DNA of 64,000 nt from the NCBI GenBank assembly GCA_950295325.1, contig OX485806.1, positions 25,232,001 to 25,296,000 of the forward strand. Direction: 5' to 3'. The stretch's first letter is position 1; every line of letters begins with the position of its first letter. The notes beneath the pieces were generated by a model that was given only the letters and a program-made list of their open reading frames with translations, ran no database searches and was not told the DNA's origin. Of the stretch, positions 10,787-21,582 are shown one piece after another. This DNA comes from Polytrichum commune. Taxonomy: Eukaryota; Streptophyta; Polytrichopsida; Polytrichales; Polytrichaceae. The position numbers and the translations under genes are program-made.

Positions 10787-11815
10787 ATGGCTTCTGGGCG
10801 AGGCGCTACAATTCTCTCTCTGGCAAGGGTAGCCTTGCGCAGTTCGCAGCTGATTCAGAGCCACTCCGGTGTAATGATGAGCATGGGAAGCAGGGGAAGC
10901 GCAGCCATGGAGCTGCAAGCGTTTGGTGGCGCTTTCACGCCTTTAGGATCCGCGAGGGCAGTGTCATCGCAGATCCTGCGGATGCGAATGAAGAGTGTAA
11001 CAAGCATCCAGAAAATTACAAAGGCGATGAAGATGGTGGCGGCATCCAAGCTGCGAGGTGTGCAGGTGAAGGCAGAAAACTCGCGAGGCATGTGGCAGCC
11101 GTTCACAGCCTTGCTTGGAGACAAGCCCGATGTGAACGTGAAGAAGAAGGTGATTGTCGTGGTGTCCTCGGACAAAGGGCTATGTGGAGGCATCAACTCC
11201 ACATCGGTGAAGTATACGAGAGCTATGACGAAGATCAACGGTTTGCAAGGCGCGGACAAGGAGCTCAAGTACGTGGTGATAGGGGAGAAGGCGAAGGCGC
11301 AGCTGTTGCGTGACTCCAAGAAAGACATCACGTTGTTCATCGGTGAGACTCAGAAAATAAGCATCTGCTTCTCTCAGGTGGCCTTGATTGCGGACGACAT
11401 CTTGCGCACGAACAAAGCAGACGCGTACCACGTTGTGTTCAACAAGTTCGGATCCGTTGTGTCGTTCTTGCCTACGGTTGCTACAATCCTATCACCGGAG
11501 ACTTTGACTGCAGCTCCGCCAGGAGAAACAGCCAAGGCTGGGGATATGGATTCTTACGAGGTCGAAGGGGCAGATATGCCTGCGGAAGCCCTTGACAACT
11601 TGCTTGAGTTTCAGTTTGCCTCCTTGCTCTATAATGCGATGCTGGAGAATGCGACCAGTGAGTCCGGGGCTCGTATGTCTGCCATGGACAACTCCAGTCG
11701 GAACGCCACCGAAATGTTAGGGAAGTTAAACCTTACATACAATCGTGGACGACAAACTTCCATCACCACTGAGCTAATTGAGATCATTTCCGGTGCTGCC
11801 GCCTTGGAAGGCTAG
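10787..11815 (+). CDS. ATP3: Mitochondrial F1F0 ATP synthase gamma subunit
   Basis: A single open frame of 342 codons encodes the rotor shaft of mitochondrial ATP synthase, which couples proton flow through F0 to ATP synthesis in the alpha3-beta3 head. Residues 1 to about 58 are rich in Arg, Ser and Ala with few acids, as expected of a matrix-targeting presequence. The mature part begins with the long N-terminal helix (SVTSIQKITKAMKMVAASKL) and continues with VVVSSDKGLCGGINS. It ends with the C-terminal helix RNATEMLGKLNLTYNRGRQ and the family signature ITTELIEIISGAAAL. The regulatory cysteine loop of chloroplast gamma is absent. The length is normal for plants, and the ATG at 10787 is the first in frame and gives the presequence. 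No intron interrupts the coding region. It is intact and probably functional. Confidence 0.95.
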   Translation: MASGRGATILSLARVALRSSQLIQSHSGVMMSMGSRGSAAMELQAFGGAFTPLGSARAVSSQILRMRMKSVTSIQKITKAMKMVAASKLRGVQVKAENSRGMWQPFTALLGDKPDVNVKKKVIVVVSSDKGLCGGINSTSVKYTRAMTKINGLQGADKELKYVVIGEKAKAQLLRDSKKDITLFIGETQKISICFSQVALIADDILRTNKADAYHVVFNKFGSVVSFLPTVATILSPETLTAAPPGETAKAGDMDSYEVEGADMPAEALDNLLEFQFASLLYNAMLENATSESGARMSAMDNSSRNATEMLGKLNLTYNRGRQTSITTELIEIISGAAALEG

Positions 11816-14800
11816 AGGAAACAATATTATTCTTGTACTCCAGCATGCTGGAAAATATTGTCTCATGACAAGCGAGTTGATGTTGATGATTCTCGGTGTT
11901 GATGATAATCAGTCCTTTAAAGAAGCGGCTCAAGGACCGGCATGCGTCGCTATAACGCAATGACGATAATTACATCCATTGCATTGTGATGACTCTCTAG
12001 CTGATGGCTTGATGAAAATGTTCGGATCCGCTAAATGTCGTTCCTTGGAGGTGTCCAACGATTTTTCCAAGGGGCAGAGGAAGTAATTATCCTTGGAAGG
12101 AGTGAAGACATGTATACCATTGCAGATTCTGCCAGCCAGAAGGTGCAGTTCCGTAATTCTCCAGCTAATTCGTGAAGTGATATTGCAACAGTTTCTTCCG
12201 GATTAACATCGTCTTGAGATTCCCCGTCTAGTCTTGAACAGGTGTGGCTCATGCAAGACCTCGGCTGATATGGTTTAACAGGACAATCGTCGATGTCCAT
12301 GATCGCGGAGACATCATCGTCAACTGGTTTCCGGGGAACCTTGGAATCTGGTGCACTTGTTGCATGCTGCATCTTTTTATTTCAGGATCAAAAGACTCAT
12401 GTTGGGGCAATTCCAGATGATATTTGACATTTGTCAGGGCCGATTGTTGTTTTGATTGGACTGTATTGTACGAATATGGAGGGGATGTGGAGATTTGTGC
12501 AGGTCAACATGAACTATCTCTGTAGCTGGTTGCTTGCTACATTGAAGATCTTTATTGTTTGATTGATGATGATGTTGTGGGAATCATGATTTTCTCGTCA
12601 TTCCCTCGCTCCTACTTTTTCGTAATTTAGGTTTCTTAGGAATCGTTCAAAAGTTCTTACAATGTGAACGTACCTGTAACCACGTTTCAGTTGAAAACCT
12701 CTCAATCTCCTGTATAGGTATAAAAGGACTGCATTTCTTGGTCTATCTTTTTGCCCCTCATACATGACCATTCCGTACTATAACGTCTTCCTCTTTTTGC
12801 TTTAGGGTTCTTCTTTTTGTAAGATTTTAAAGAACATTGTTTTGTGCTGTATGTGAACACGACCATTATTTCATGTGGAACCTACATTTTACGGTTGAAA
12901 TTTACTTTCATTTAATTTCCAACCTTCTATAAATCCTGCATTAAGTACAATCTATATGGCTAGGTGTGGTTCATGGGCTTAGGGAAGATTTCAGACAGGT
13001 ATGAAGAATGTGCTCCCAACTTCTGTGAACTCCGAATCAATTCCGGTGGTTTGCAACTAACTTTAGACATGGAGGAGTAGAATACTTATTATATTCGTAG
13101 ATAGCATTGCCCATCGTTTAGGCAGGAATGCAAGAGTCTAACATGGTACAAACAGGACCGTCTGTAAGTAATCATGTTTTATTCAACAGTGCTACAATCA
13201 CTAGTACACCTGAAGCTCAGTACTATGCACGTCCTAGGCTCAAATGGGACCGACTTCGATGCCTGTTATTTTACTGTGGCGGAAGGTCTCTTACCTATGG
13301 ATTGCTTTCGCATCTGCGACCTTCGTGACCGGACATTGAGTGGTATTAACAAGATGCCAGCGTGCTCAGGACCTCTCTAACTGTGCCCTAATTTAATAGG
13401 ATTTGGAGCTCCGAAATTGTCAAAAATTTTAGTTCGTAACAATGCGCAGAGGATGCCGAGTCGACCATTAACGTCGAGATTATTAAGGCACTCAATTGCT
13501 CTCAAATTCCTCACGGCGAATGCCTGTGGCATTGCTAGTGCTCCGATAACTCCGAGTCTTTATGGGGGATCTCCAAAAGGAGAATACAACTCTCTTTCAA
13601 TCTCTGGAAGAACACACAGATCAGTGGGAGGATGCAGTCTCAATGTCAGTGAGGTTGCGTTATCCACATAAGAGCGCCTCTTTGCTCAGAACTCTAATTT
13701 AATTGCAGCCGAGCAAAGACACAGTTCGCAGCAAGCCAGCAATATGCTGTCAGTGCAGGCATCGGCGGAGGTACCTTATCAAATCTCAACCTGTTCCAGA
13801 CATTAAGACATCTTTTAGATTGTCACACTGATCCATTTTTTTTGTCACAAGGTACACTCACGGCGCACAAAATATGAGATGGTTTTGTCGGAGTCCTCCC
13901 TGATTTCAAACACAGTTCGCAGCAATAGGGTTTTTGAACTCTACACCATGCTGTACAGCTGCCTTGCTTGTCGAAAATGATAATATGGCGCTAATTCGTT
14001 CGAGCTCCGAGTGTATGAGTGTGGTAAGACAAGGAAACTACCAGATCACATCGAGGACATTTTATGGACCGATGTGTCACGGCATACGCTAATCTTATCT
14101 TAAACTTGACAAGAAGAGCGGAAAGAAAAGCTGCACAGGACAGCTATAGACCGGGTATAAACTATGGCCGATGAATTAAGATCTTAGAGCTTTTCTCACT
14201 TTTGCGGTCTGTAAGTGATTGAAATTGCTAGCTGAATATTTTCGCTTCTGTGCCCTATTTTTTTATGGAGTGCTACCGTGTGTGTTAGGGTTTATTTGCC
14301 TCTTTTCCCAAGGTGGAGTGAATTGAATTCATGCATCGGAGGTACTCTTTTCAGGAGACTGCCGACAACTGAAGTGCGCGAAAGAACAGCACTACTCTGC
14401 TGCAAGCAATGCCGAATTTGTAACTGCCGCAAGTTCGTACTAGACACCTGTAAGGCGTCAGGTTGTGAAGAAGTTGCCATCCAAAGTGCGAATGCTCTGG
14501 AACTTTGCCGCAAGGAGCTTCTAACGCGGTTACTACGTTAGAAACTAGGGAGAATTAAATCATTGCAGGTGTAGGAAGCGTATACTTGCTCATAATGCAA
14601 GTTACGATCTCTACGTATCCTAGTACCTCCAACTACGCCCCTGCTATGATTAAGAAATACATGACGAATCTGTGCAGATTGCAAAGCTTCTTGGTCATCG
14701 ATGCAATCCAAAGTCATCATTTTCCTATGTCTGTTACCGTCCTCCGAATTTTCTTGAAAAATAAAATTAACTCTCAATTGAGAATTTTGCACTAATTTAT

Positions 14801-15941
14801 TTGTATAACCAGCTGACACAGTAACCGCCCGTCGAATCTTCTCCAGCTTAGCACCTCGTGGAAAATTGTGTCTATTTGGGAGTGAACGCAGAGGCCTCTT
14901 TTCGTTTGCACTGATCATAGCGAGGCATCCGTAGCAGTACTCTTACCTGATTGTGACTCTTCTCACTCTAAACAAGCCCCTTGTAAGATCCGTAATAAAT
15001 TGATTTTTCAGTTTGGCTTGTAGATTTATTACTCAGCCATAGGACTATGTGAGGACTTTCTTTGAACAATTGTACTGATATAAGAGTATAAGTGTGCCCT
15101 TGAAGGGTTATCCAGATCACTGACTCCATACGGATAGTGCCTCTGACAATTCACACCCCTTCACAACACCGACCATCGCATGATCCATGCATTCTGGATG
15201 AGCAGGAGGGACGGATGTACTCTGCGGTTTAATTTGATGCGAATAGCAACGTGCTCACGAACGGATCCATCCCTGCAGTTGAGACGCTTCGTGGATGTCC
15301 GGGTGCTCGGCCTCTTCCCGTTCCAGAAAACTTTTCCCACCCTCAAGGCCAGCCTCTCTTGCCGAATAAGTGATTCGGCGAAACTTAAATACCATCTGCT
15401 CTCATTTTTTTTACCGTTAAGTATCATGGGTGCAGCACAGTTTCTAGAACAGACGACATTGCATGTTGGAGGATATCATCATGTGCAACGATATTGTAGA
15501 TTGCAGGATTCTTGGCTTCTTAGCTGCCGAAACAGCAAACAGGTAACAAGACACTTGCTGAATCTGTTATCGCCCGGCGGTTTCGATGGGGATGAGTGTT
15601 GCAGGACCGCTGGAGGACACCATAGCAGATTCTAAGGTAATTGGTTGTTCTGAAGGTGGAAACGATGACCACTGCGGTTAAAGAGATTCGAAGGGGTCTT
15701 TCAGCCATCTTCGAGAAGAGGAAAGGAGGAGATTAGGTATCACCTGCATCAGGCAAAACGCATGGGTCCTCGTAAGCTCACCCTATCAATCGCCGAGAAC
15801 AAAAGCATCGTCAGGAAGAATGGATCTTATATTTTTGGATTTTGACAAATTTTGAGATACACTGTGTGTGGCTTAAGGTTACAATGCTTGATGGTATGTA
15901 GGAGATTCGTTTCTTGACGAAGCTCTACTTTTCAAACCAGA
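11816..15941. other. Unassigned region between ATP3 and the DUF674 gene
   Basis: The first several hundred bases are probably the ATP3 3' untranslated region. Beyond that the base composition is more gene-like than in most of the window. Several medium ORFs occur (for example 12031-12372 antisense, 14278-14541 sense with clustered cysteines, 15180-15635 sense), but none shows a family motif I recognise and none joins to another by a convincing pair of splice sites. Decayed gene fragments or a divergent multi-exon gene are possible. Confidence 0.35.
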
Positions 15942-16177
15942 GTACTGTTGAGCAGTGGTTTGTGGGGTTTTGTTGCATCCATGGATTTGTTGAAAGAGCA
16001 GCCCTCATAAGTACAGGAACTCACCGCAGAAATGGAAATCATTACAAATCCGCCGCCATAGTACTGTTAAACAGAGATCCTTAAGCAGGAATCTAGGGCG
16101 GGGGTTTGCTGTTGCATCCATGAATTTGCTGAACGAGAAGCTAGACTTATAAGCATTGGAACTCACTCACAGCAGAA
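15942..16177 (+). repeat. Tandem duplication of the DUF674 gene leader
   Basis: A block starting GTACTGTT at about 15942 recurs at about 16062. Both copies carry GTTGCATCCATG.ATTTG, then GAACTCAC..CAGAAATGG. The second copy leads into the DUF674 start codon at 16178. The first has an equivalent ATG near 16032 followed by a similar codon or two and then an early stop. The repeat unit is roughly 120-145 bases with small indels. It duplicates the leader and the first codons, leaving a dead upstream start that could act as a short upstream ORF. Confidence 0.6.
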
Positions 16178-17852
16178 ATGGGAAACACAAAGCCACCATC
16201 CGATGCAGAAACACCAGAGCTCTGTGCTAATTGTGGCATGCCGCCCTGCCCCCCGATTGAAACCATTCCCATCACCCTGCTCTTTTCGAAAGTGAGCAGG
16301 CAGGTTGTCTGCGTGGAGGCTGGGAAAGATTTCGTGGACATGCTGATGGGGTTCCTCACCCTGCCTATCGGCTGCATCGTGAGGTTGTTGGCCGAAGCTA
16401 CCATGATTCACAAGCCGGAAGCCCATCTCCCACCGATGCCCGCACCTCTCACCTTCCCTCCCAGCCTGCCCTACACCCCCGCCCCAAAGAAGCAGGACGA
16501 GAAGATCTCCAACCATTTTGCAATGTCCTCCATCTCCAACGTCTTCGACAGCGTCCACAGGCTGGAGGAGAACAGGATGTGCATCGACAAAAGCTGCTTG
16601 CTGGATCCTAAACCAGCCATTCTGTTCGGGGCTGGGAAGCTGCTGAACCTGCACAACACGCCCACCACTAGTGAAGAGGGGACGCAACAGAGCAGCAGCT
16701 CCGGCGTGCCCACGTACTATGGTTGTGGCATGGCGTGCAATTTTGCAACTGCAAAGCAAGCCTCCAAGTGTCCCAAACACAAGAAGAAAATGAACACTGC
16801 GTTCCTCGTGGTAGAGGACATGGCCTCAGACGACCCCAACTTCCCAAAGGTGCACTTGAAGCCATAAAACAACCTCCTGCATCACTTGTATACCTACCTC
16901 CAATCATCAGATTCTCAAGCGTGGTCGTCTAATTTCTTCGTGTTTTTGTTGAAATATGTCCACTGATGGTTCCCATCTGCGTTCTGCAAGACTTCCTCTG
17001 CGGCACACAATGCTCGTTCTGAGTGAGGCAAACCGGCTGGCTAGAACTTTAGGAAGAATTGATGATGTTTCTGTAATTTTTTCATGGTTTGGAATGAGAA
17101 TGTGATGATGCATGGTGTAGGGCGAAAGCCCCTAGCTGACCAGTCTGCGGAACCAGGATCCAGGTGCATTAGGCCGACCAGCCGGACGACAGTGCGCTGC
17201 CGATGCTTGCGTGTCTAGTGTTCCTCCGCCGCCGAGTAGAAGGTCTACCAGATTGAAAAGTACTGACATAGGTCGCCCTCCGACTAGGGGCCTAAGTCTT
17301 GCTGATCAGCTTGCGTTGACGTCCATTCCAACTCCTCCGCCCATTGTATGTCTTTTTTCACTCTCTATAGAAAAAAGTCTACTGCAATCTCCTGAATGCT
17401 TTTTTTTCTGCATAACGTACAATGCATGACAAAGTGTTATGGTAGGTCAGTGAGAATTAGCTTCTGAATCTTGCTCTAGGCCGGGTGGCTCCTGGTTGGC
17501 AGAACACCAAAGGAGGTGGATATGTGAAAGGAGGCACGGACTTCATGATCACCAACACACTGGAGATTTTTGCAAGCTCCGCTATCAAAGCGCTCATCAC
17601 CCTCAACATGATCCGGTCTGAACGGGTTGGTGATTTGGACATGATGGAAGTCTTTGTTGTGGCACAAGAGGTACAAGTACTGAAACTGTATAATTATAAT
17701 CAATTTGGCACAAAGTAGCTTAGCCATCCTCATTGTGCTGATTGTTGAGGTGCATCCTGGACAGGTCTTAGAGCTGTTGAAGGCCTCCTTCACTTCCACA
17801 AACGTCCTCAACGAGGTGTTCGGCAAATACTGCGCCGATGCTAAAGGCCCCA
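16178..17852 (+). CDS. DUF674 family protein (exons 1-3; 3' end unresolved)
   Basis: Proposed exons are 16178-16849, 17503-17670 and 17765-17852. Exon 1 contains VVCVEAGKDFVDMLMGFLTLPIG, SSISNVFDSVHRLEENRM and LLDPKPA, all typical of plant DUF674 (PF05056), then a CPKHKKKMNT zinc-ribbon-like segment. Exon 2 reads GGGYVKGGTDFMITNTLEI..SSAIKALITLN, and exon 3 reads VLELLKASFTSTNVLNEVF, the usual closing part of the repeat. Junctions AAG/GTGCAC with GGCAG/AAC, and GAG/GTACAA with GACAG/GTC, are GT-AG and in phase. After exon 3 either the frame reads on to a stop at 18127, or the GTAAGT at 17853 is used and a later exon follows. DUF674 proteins have no established biochemical function. A duplicated leader lies directly upstream. 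Confidence 0.75.
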
Positions 17853-18325
17853 GTAAGTTCTGGTCTCTAGGCCTTTCATTTATGATGAATGAACTCAAGG
17901 CAGCATTCAACTCAAAGCTTTCGAGAATTCTATGTCTTGTTCACCAAGAGATCACTTCAACCACTGAACTTCAGAACAACAGGCAATCCGCACACACAGG
18001 TCATTCTGTAAGGAAGTTCTCTCCATCTCCAGGACAGGAAGAGTTGCCATGCAAGTTATGGAAACCAGCCAGTTATGCAACCGAAATGGGAGGTGCATAC
18101 GAGGACTCCGCAATTCTGATCTTCTGAGTTGCCGAATCCCACAACGGTACAAGACGCTTCTGCGTCATATGGTCATATGCCATCGGCTCACATTCAGAAT
18201 ATGGGTCAAGATTGGACATGAAACTTGCACCTCCATCTGTGGCATGCATGTACTAACTGCATCAACTTTTTCTTTAAACATACCATTTCTTGAAGCTCAA
18301 TATATTGACGTCTCTGATTGTGCAG

Positions 18326-18561
18326 AGGTTCAAGACAAGACCTCTTTCTTCTTTCCACAGTGTGGTGAAGATCCCTGCTGCCAATGTGAACGCATGGGGG
18401 CCCCTAAAGGTCCAAGTACAGCCAGGTAAGTTAACTCTCAAGTGTTCCCTACACCCTCGTCCCGACAACACTACATTGGATATGTTTACAACGACGTGCT
18501 TTCTTACAGACTCATGTAAGATTGTTTGCATGTATTGTGTGCAGATTTTAGTGGATTATGA
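18326..18561 (+). other. Candidate 3' exons of the DUF674 gene
   Basis: A segment bounded by TTGTGCAG and G/GTAAGT (18326-18425) has an open frame with SVVKIPAANVNAWGPLKV that looks coding. A following acceptor GTGTGCAG (exon from 18545) would finish it in frame with a stop at 18559-18561. Its phase does not match the GTAAGT donor at 17853, which leaves one extra base. Either another exon lies between, another donor is used, or the segment belongs to a decayed copy. Treat it as unproven. Confidence 0.3.
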
Positions 18562-19384
18562 CCACCTTCCTGGCTGGTAATTGGTATACATGAAGGGGCT
18601 ACATCGTCAGCTTTCAAATCTTCCCGTACACGTTTGATTCTAGCTGTCTTGATCCAGGAATGTGTTTTGCAAGCAGCTCCCTTACTGTGCTAACAGATGC
18701 AGTTTGACAGAATAGGACCCATTGAAATCATTATTATTAAGTCGCTTCAAATTGCTAAACTCTAGTACGAAACATTCAGGTATTCTGAGAACCAAAGATT
18801 TAACAAAAGGATATTTCTTGTAGGCTTAGCGGGTATTGTCCAGCCTTACAATCGAGGAAGGAGTGCCACTGGGTTTAGCGATAAGAGAATCATCACTCAA
18901 GTATAGTGTTTTCCATGACATGATTAAATTCGAGTGTGTCTTGAATGTCATGAATTGAACAGGAAAGGTTTGTGTTTGATTGTTGTGCATCATCACGTAT
19001 GTCTAACAGATGTGTCAAGGACGGTAAGTTTCTCAGGGAAGCAGGTGGGGTGCTAGTCGAGAGATTTCTCTCAGTGTTGCTCTCCCAAGGATTTCAGAAG
19101 CTTAAGCTACATTTTCATCTGTAGTTGCCATCGCTGCTTCGACTTAAATCCAGGACTGAAGAAAAAGCAATATTTATGCACTTTTTTCCTATTAGAGACA
19201 ATGGATTACCAATTGGTGATACAGGACATTCCCAATGAGTTGCCACAGGTACTTGTAGCTCATCGTTCACAGAATCGAACCAGAAGAAATCCTAGCTTTC
19301 AGCTGTAAATGGCATGGTCTGTCTTACAGGTTCAGATTCTCAATCAGTCCGGATGAGGTCCTCAGTAAGTTCGGATTCATCAGT
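18562..19384. other. Intergenic, nothing recognised
   Basis: Between the candidate last DUF674 exon and the tandem array I see no protein motif, RNA gene or repeat. Confidence 0.4.
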
Positions 19385-21070
19385 GTCAGCGACATGGTAT
19401 GTCCTAGAGGGTAATAGCGACGCAACTCGTCAGGGCGATGGAATATGTCGCCACGCTTCACGGAGATATCTTACACACTGAAGTTAGAAAGCGAGTCGCA
19501 TTGAGCTTCTAATTTTCAACGATAGCATAAGACACTGCGAACCACTCCGAAAGCACAAAGTCTGCATGGTCGCTTCTCGATGCTAAGGTGACAGCCCGCC
19601 AAGAGTGCCCAATCCCGTCTCTTCTGAAAAGGAAAAGGAAAAGTCGAAAGATCGAGTACTGAATGTAGGCGACAGGGCATGTCCCGGAGATTAATTGCAG
19701 CGACGCATCTCCCCAGCGCCATGGAATATGTCGCCTCGCTTCACGGAGACATCTCTCACTCACCGAAGCAACACGGAGCGTCATCATATGGAGCTACTCA
19801 TTTTCGACGATAGCATAAGACTGCGCAAACCGCAGTGTACAAATGTGTGCATGGTCGCTCCTCAATACTAAGGTGATACCCCGCCAAGAATGACCACTCC
19901 TGTTTATTCCTTCATATGCGTTTCTTGTCCACTCAAACCAAATGACTCAAAAAGGAACTTCGAACCCAAATTAATTGACTAATGTAGGGGACATGGTCTT
20001 GTCCCAGGTAATGGCAGCAGCGCGGCTCCTTAGGACAATGTAATATGTCACCTCGCTTCATCGAAACATTCCCCATTTACGTAGGCAAACAGAAGCGCCA
20101 TCTCATGAAGAATCACCGAGGTTCGACGTTAACAAAGGACTCTACGAATCGTATTGCACAATATTACGTAGGTGGCCGCTCCTGAATTTTAAGGAGGACA
20201 CCCAGCCAAGAGTGCCATCTCCGTCGTAGAAATGCATTGTAGAAATTCGATGAAGAGAGAATAGGTATTCTTGAGGAATGTAGGCAACGTGATCTGTCCC
20301 AGAGGCTAATGGCAGCGATGCAGCTCCCCAGGGCAATCGATTGTGTAGTCTCGCTTCATCGAGACCTCCCTTATTCACGTAGGCAAGTAGGAGCAGCATC
20401 GCATGAAAAAGCCACTGATGTCCGACGTTAACAAAGGACTCTACGAACTGCATTGCACATGAATTATGTAGATGGCCGCTCCTGATTGTTAAGGAAGACA
20501 CCCAGCCAGGACTGCCACCTCCGTCATCGAAATGCATCGAAGAAAGAGAAATCCTATGGCTCGCGAGAGCATTGGTAATGTGGGTAGCATAATCTGTCCT
20601 AGAAGTTAATGGCAGCGATGCAGCTCCCCAGGGCAATGGCACATATCACCTCGCTTCATCGAGACCTCCCATATTCACGAAGAAAAATGGGGCGCCATCA
20701 TATTAAAAAGCCACCGATGCCCGACGTTAACAAAGGACTCTACGAACGGCATTGCACATAACTATGTCCATGGCCGCTCCTGGTTGTTAAGGAGGACACC
20801 CAGCCAGGAGTGCCCACCCCCGTCGTTAAAAACAATCGACAAAATACTACGATCAAAAGAGCATGAATATTTTTTGCTGACTGTAGGCAACATGGTCTGT
20901 CCCAGAGGGTAATTGCAGCGATGCGGCTCCCCAAGGCGATGGAATGTCACCTCGGTTCTTCGAAACCTTCCTCTATTTACATAGGCAAACAGAGGGGTAA
21001 TCAGACAGTAAAGAAGCTAAAGATGTTCGACGGTGATACAGGACTTTACGAACCGCATGTTGTAAACAAT
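19385..21070. repeat. Tandem array of a repeat of about 300 bp, six copies
   Basis: A block reading TGTCC.AGAGG.TAATGGCAGCG, then CTCGCTTCATCGAGACCTCCC, recurs near 19391, 19671, 19990, 20285, 20586 and 20887. The spacings are about 280, 319, 295, 300 and 303 bases. A second block, AACAAAGGACTCTACGAA...GGCCGCTCCTG.TTGTTAAGGA, then CACCCAGCCA.GA.TGCC, sits about 140-200 bases after each. Copies 3-6 are the most alike; copies 1 and 2 are diverged and the sixth decays near 21070. Long antisense ORFs across the array repeat the peptide phrase GWVSSL..RSGHL, but this follows from the unit length and is not evidence of a protein. No family is recognised. Confidence 0.8.
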
Positions 21071-21409
21071 GTTATTTCAGAACACTCAACAGTGTAATTC
21101 ATTTACTCACTGATACAATATGACTAACAATCATACACACTATTCACAGGATGATACTTGCATTGCTCAGGCGTAATTCATCAGAACTTCTTTATTGACA
21201 TTCTTTGCTCACATACACTCACAGGTTTCTTGCACAGACACTCGCAGCCATCTTGCATACTATCCTACCCTCGAGTAAAGTTGCTTCGCCTTATTCATCC
21301 TCTTCACTGCCGCTGATGTGGACGAGGAAACTTCTATCAATAAATCAATCTAACTACTCTTAACTAATCAAGTGACTAATCTTGAACAACGTAATCAATG
21401 CGAAACGTA

Positions 21410-21510
21410 CTGACTCCAATACCTTATTGCACATACATGATGTAAAAAGCCGCTCCTGGTTGTTAGGGCGACACCCTGCCAAGAGTGCCACCTCCATCGT
21501 TATCGAACCT
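21410..21510. repeat. Isolated partial unit of the 300-bp repeat
   Basis: GCCGCTCCTGGTTGTTAGGG followed by CACCCTGCCAAGAGTGCCACC matches the second block of the array units at 19385-21070. About 340 bases of unrelated sequence separate it from the array. Confidence 0.65.
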
Positions 21511-21563
21511 CAAAGGTGATTCAACTAGGTCCGCACTTGATCCAATCACACTGGATGTTGTCG

Positions 21564-21582
21564 ATATATATATATATATATA
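21564..21582. repeat. (AT)n microsatellite
   Basis: An uninterrupted run of alternating A and T of about 19 bases. Confidence 0.9.

Noticed and set aside
12031-12372. Antisense ORF of 113 codons downstream of ATP3, acidic, as a possible gene
   Set aside because: No recognised motif, no convincing splice partners, and it lies where the ATP3 3' untranslated region is expected.
14278-14541. Cysteine-rich 87-codon ORF (CCKQCRICNC) as a small secreted or zinc protein
   Set aside because: No signal peptide, no spacing matching a known family, and the antisense frame is equally open over most of it.
20142-20642. Antisense ORF of 166 codons across the tandem array as a repeat protein
   Set aside because: The repeated peptide follows from a 300-base unit length divisible by three. 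Neighbouring copies shift frame and the array shows no codon-level conservation visible by eye.
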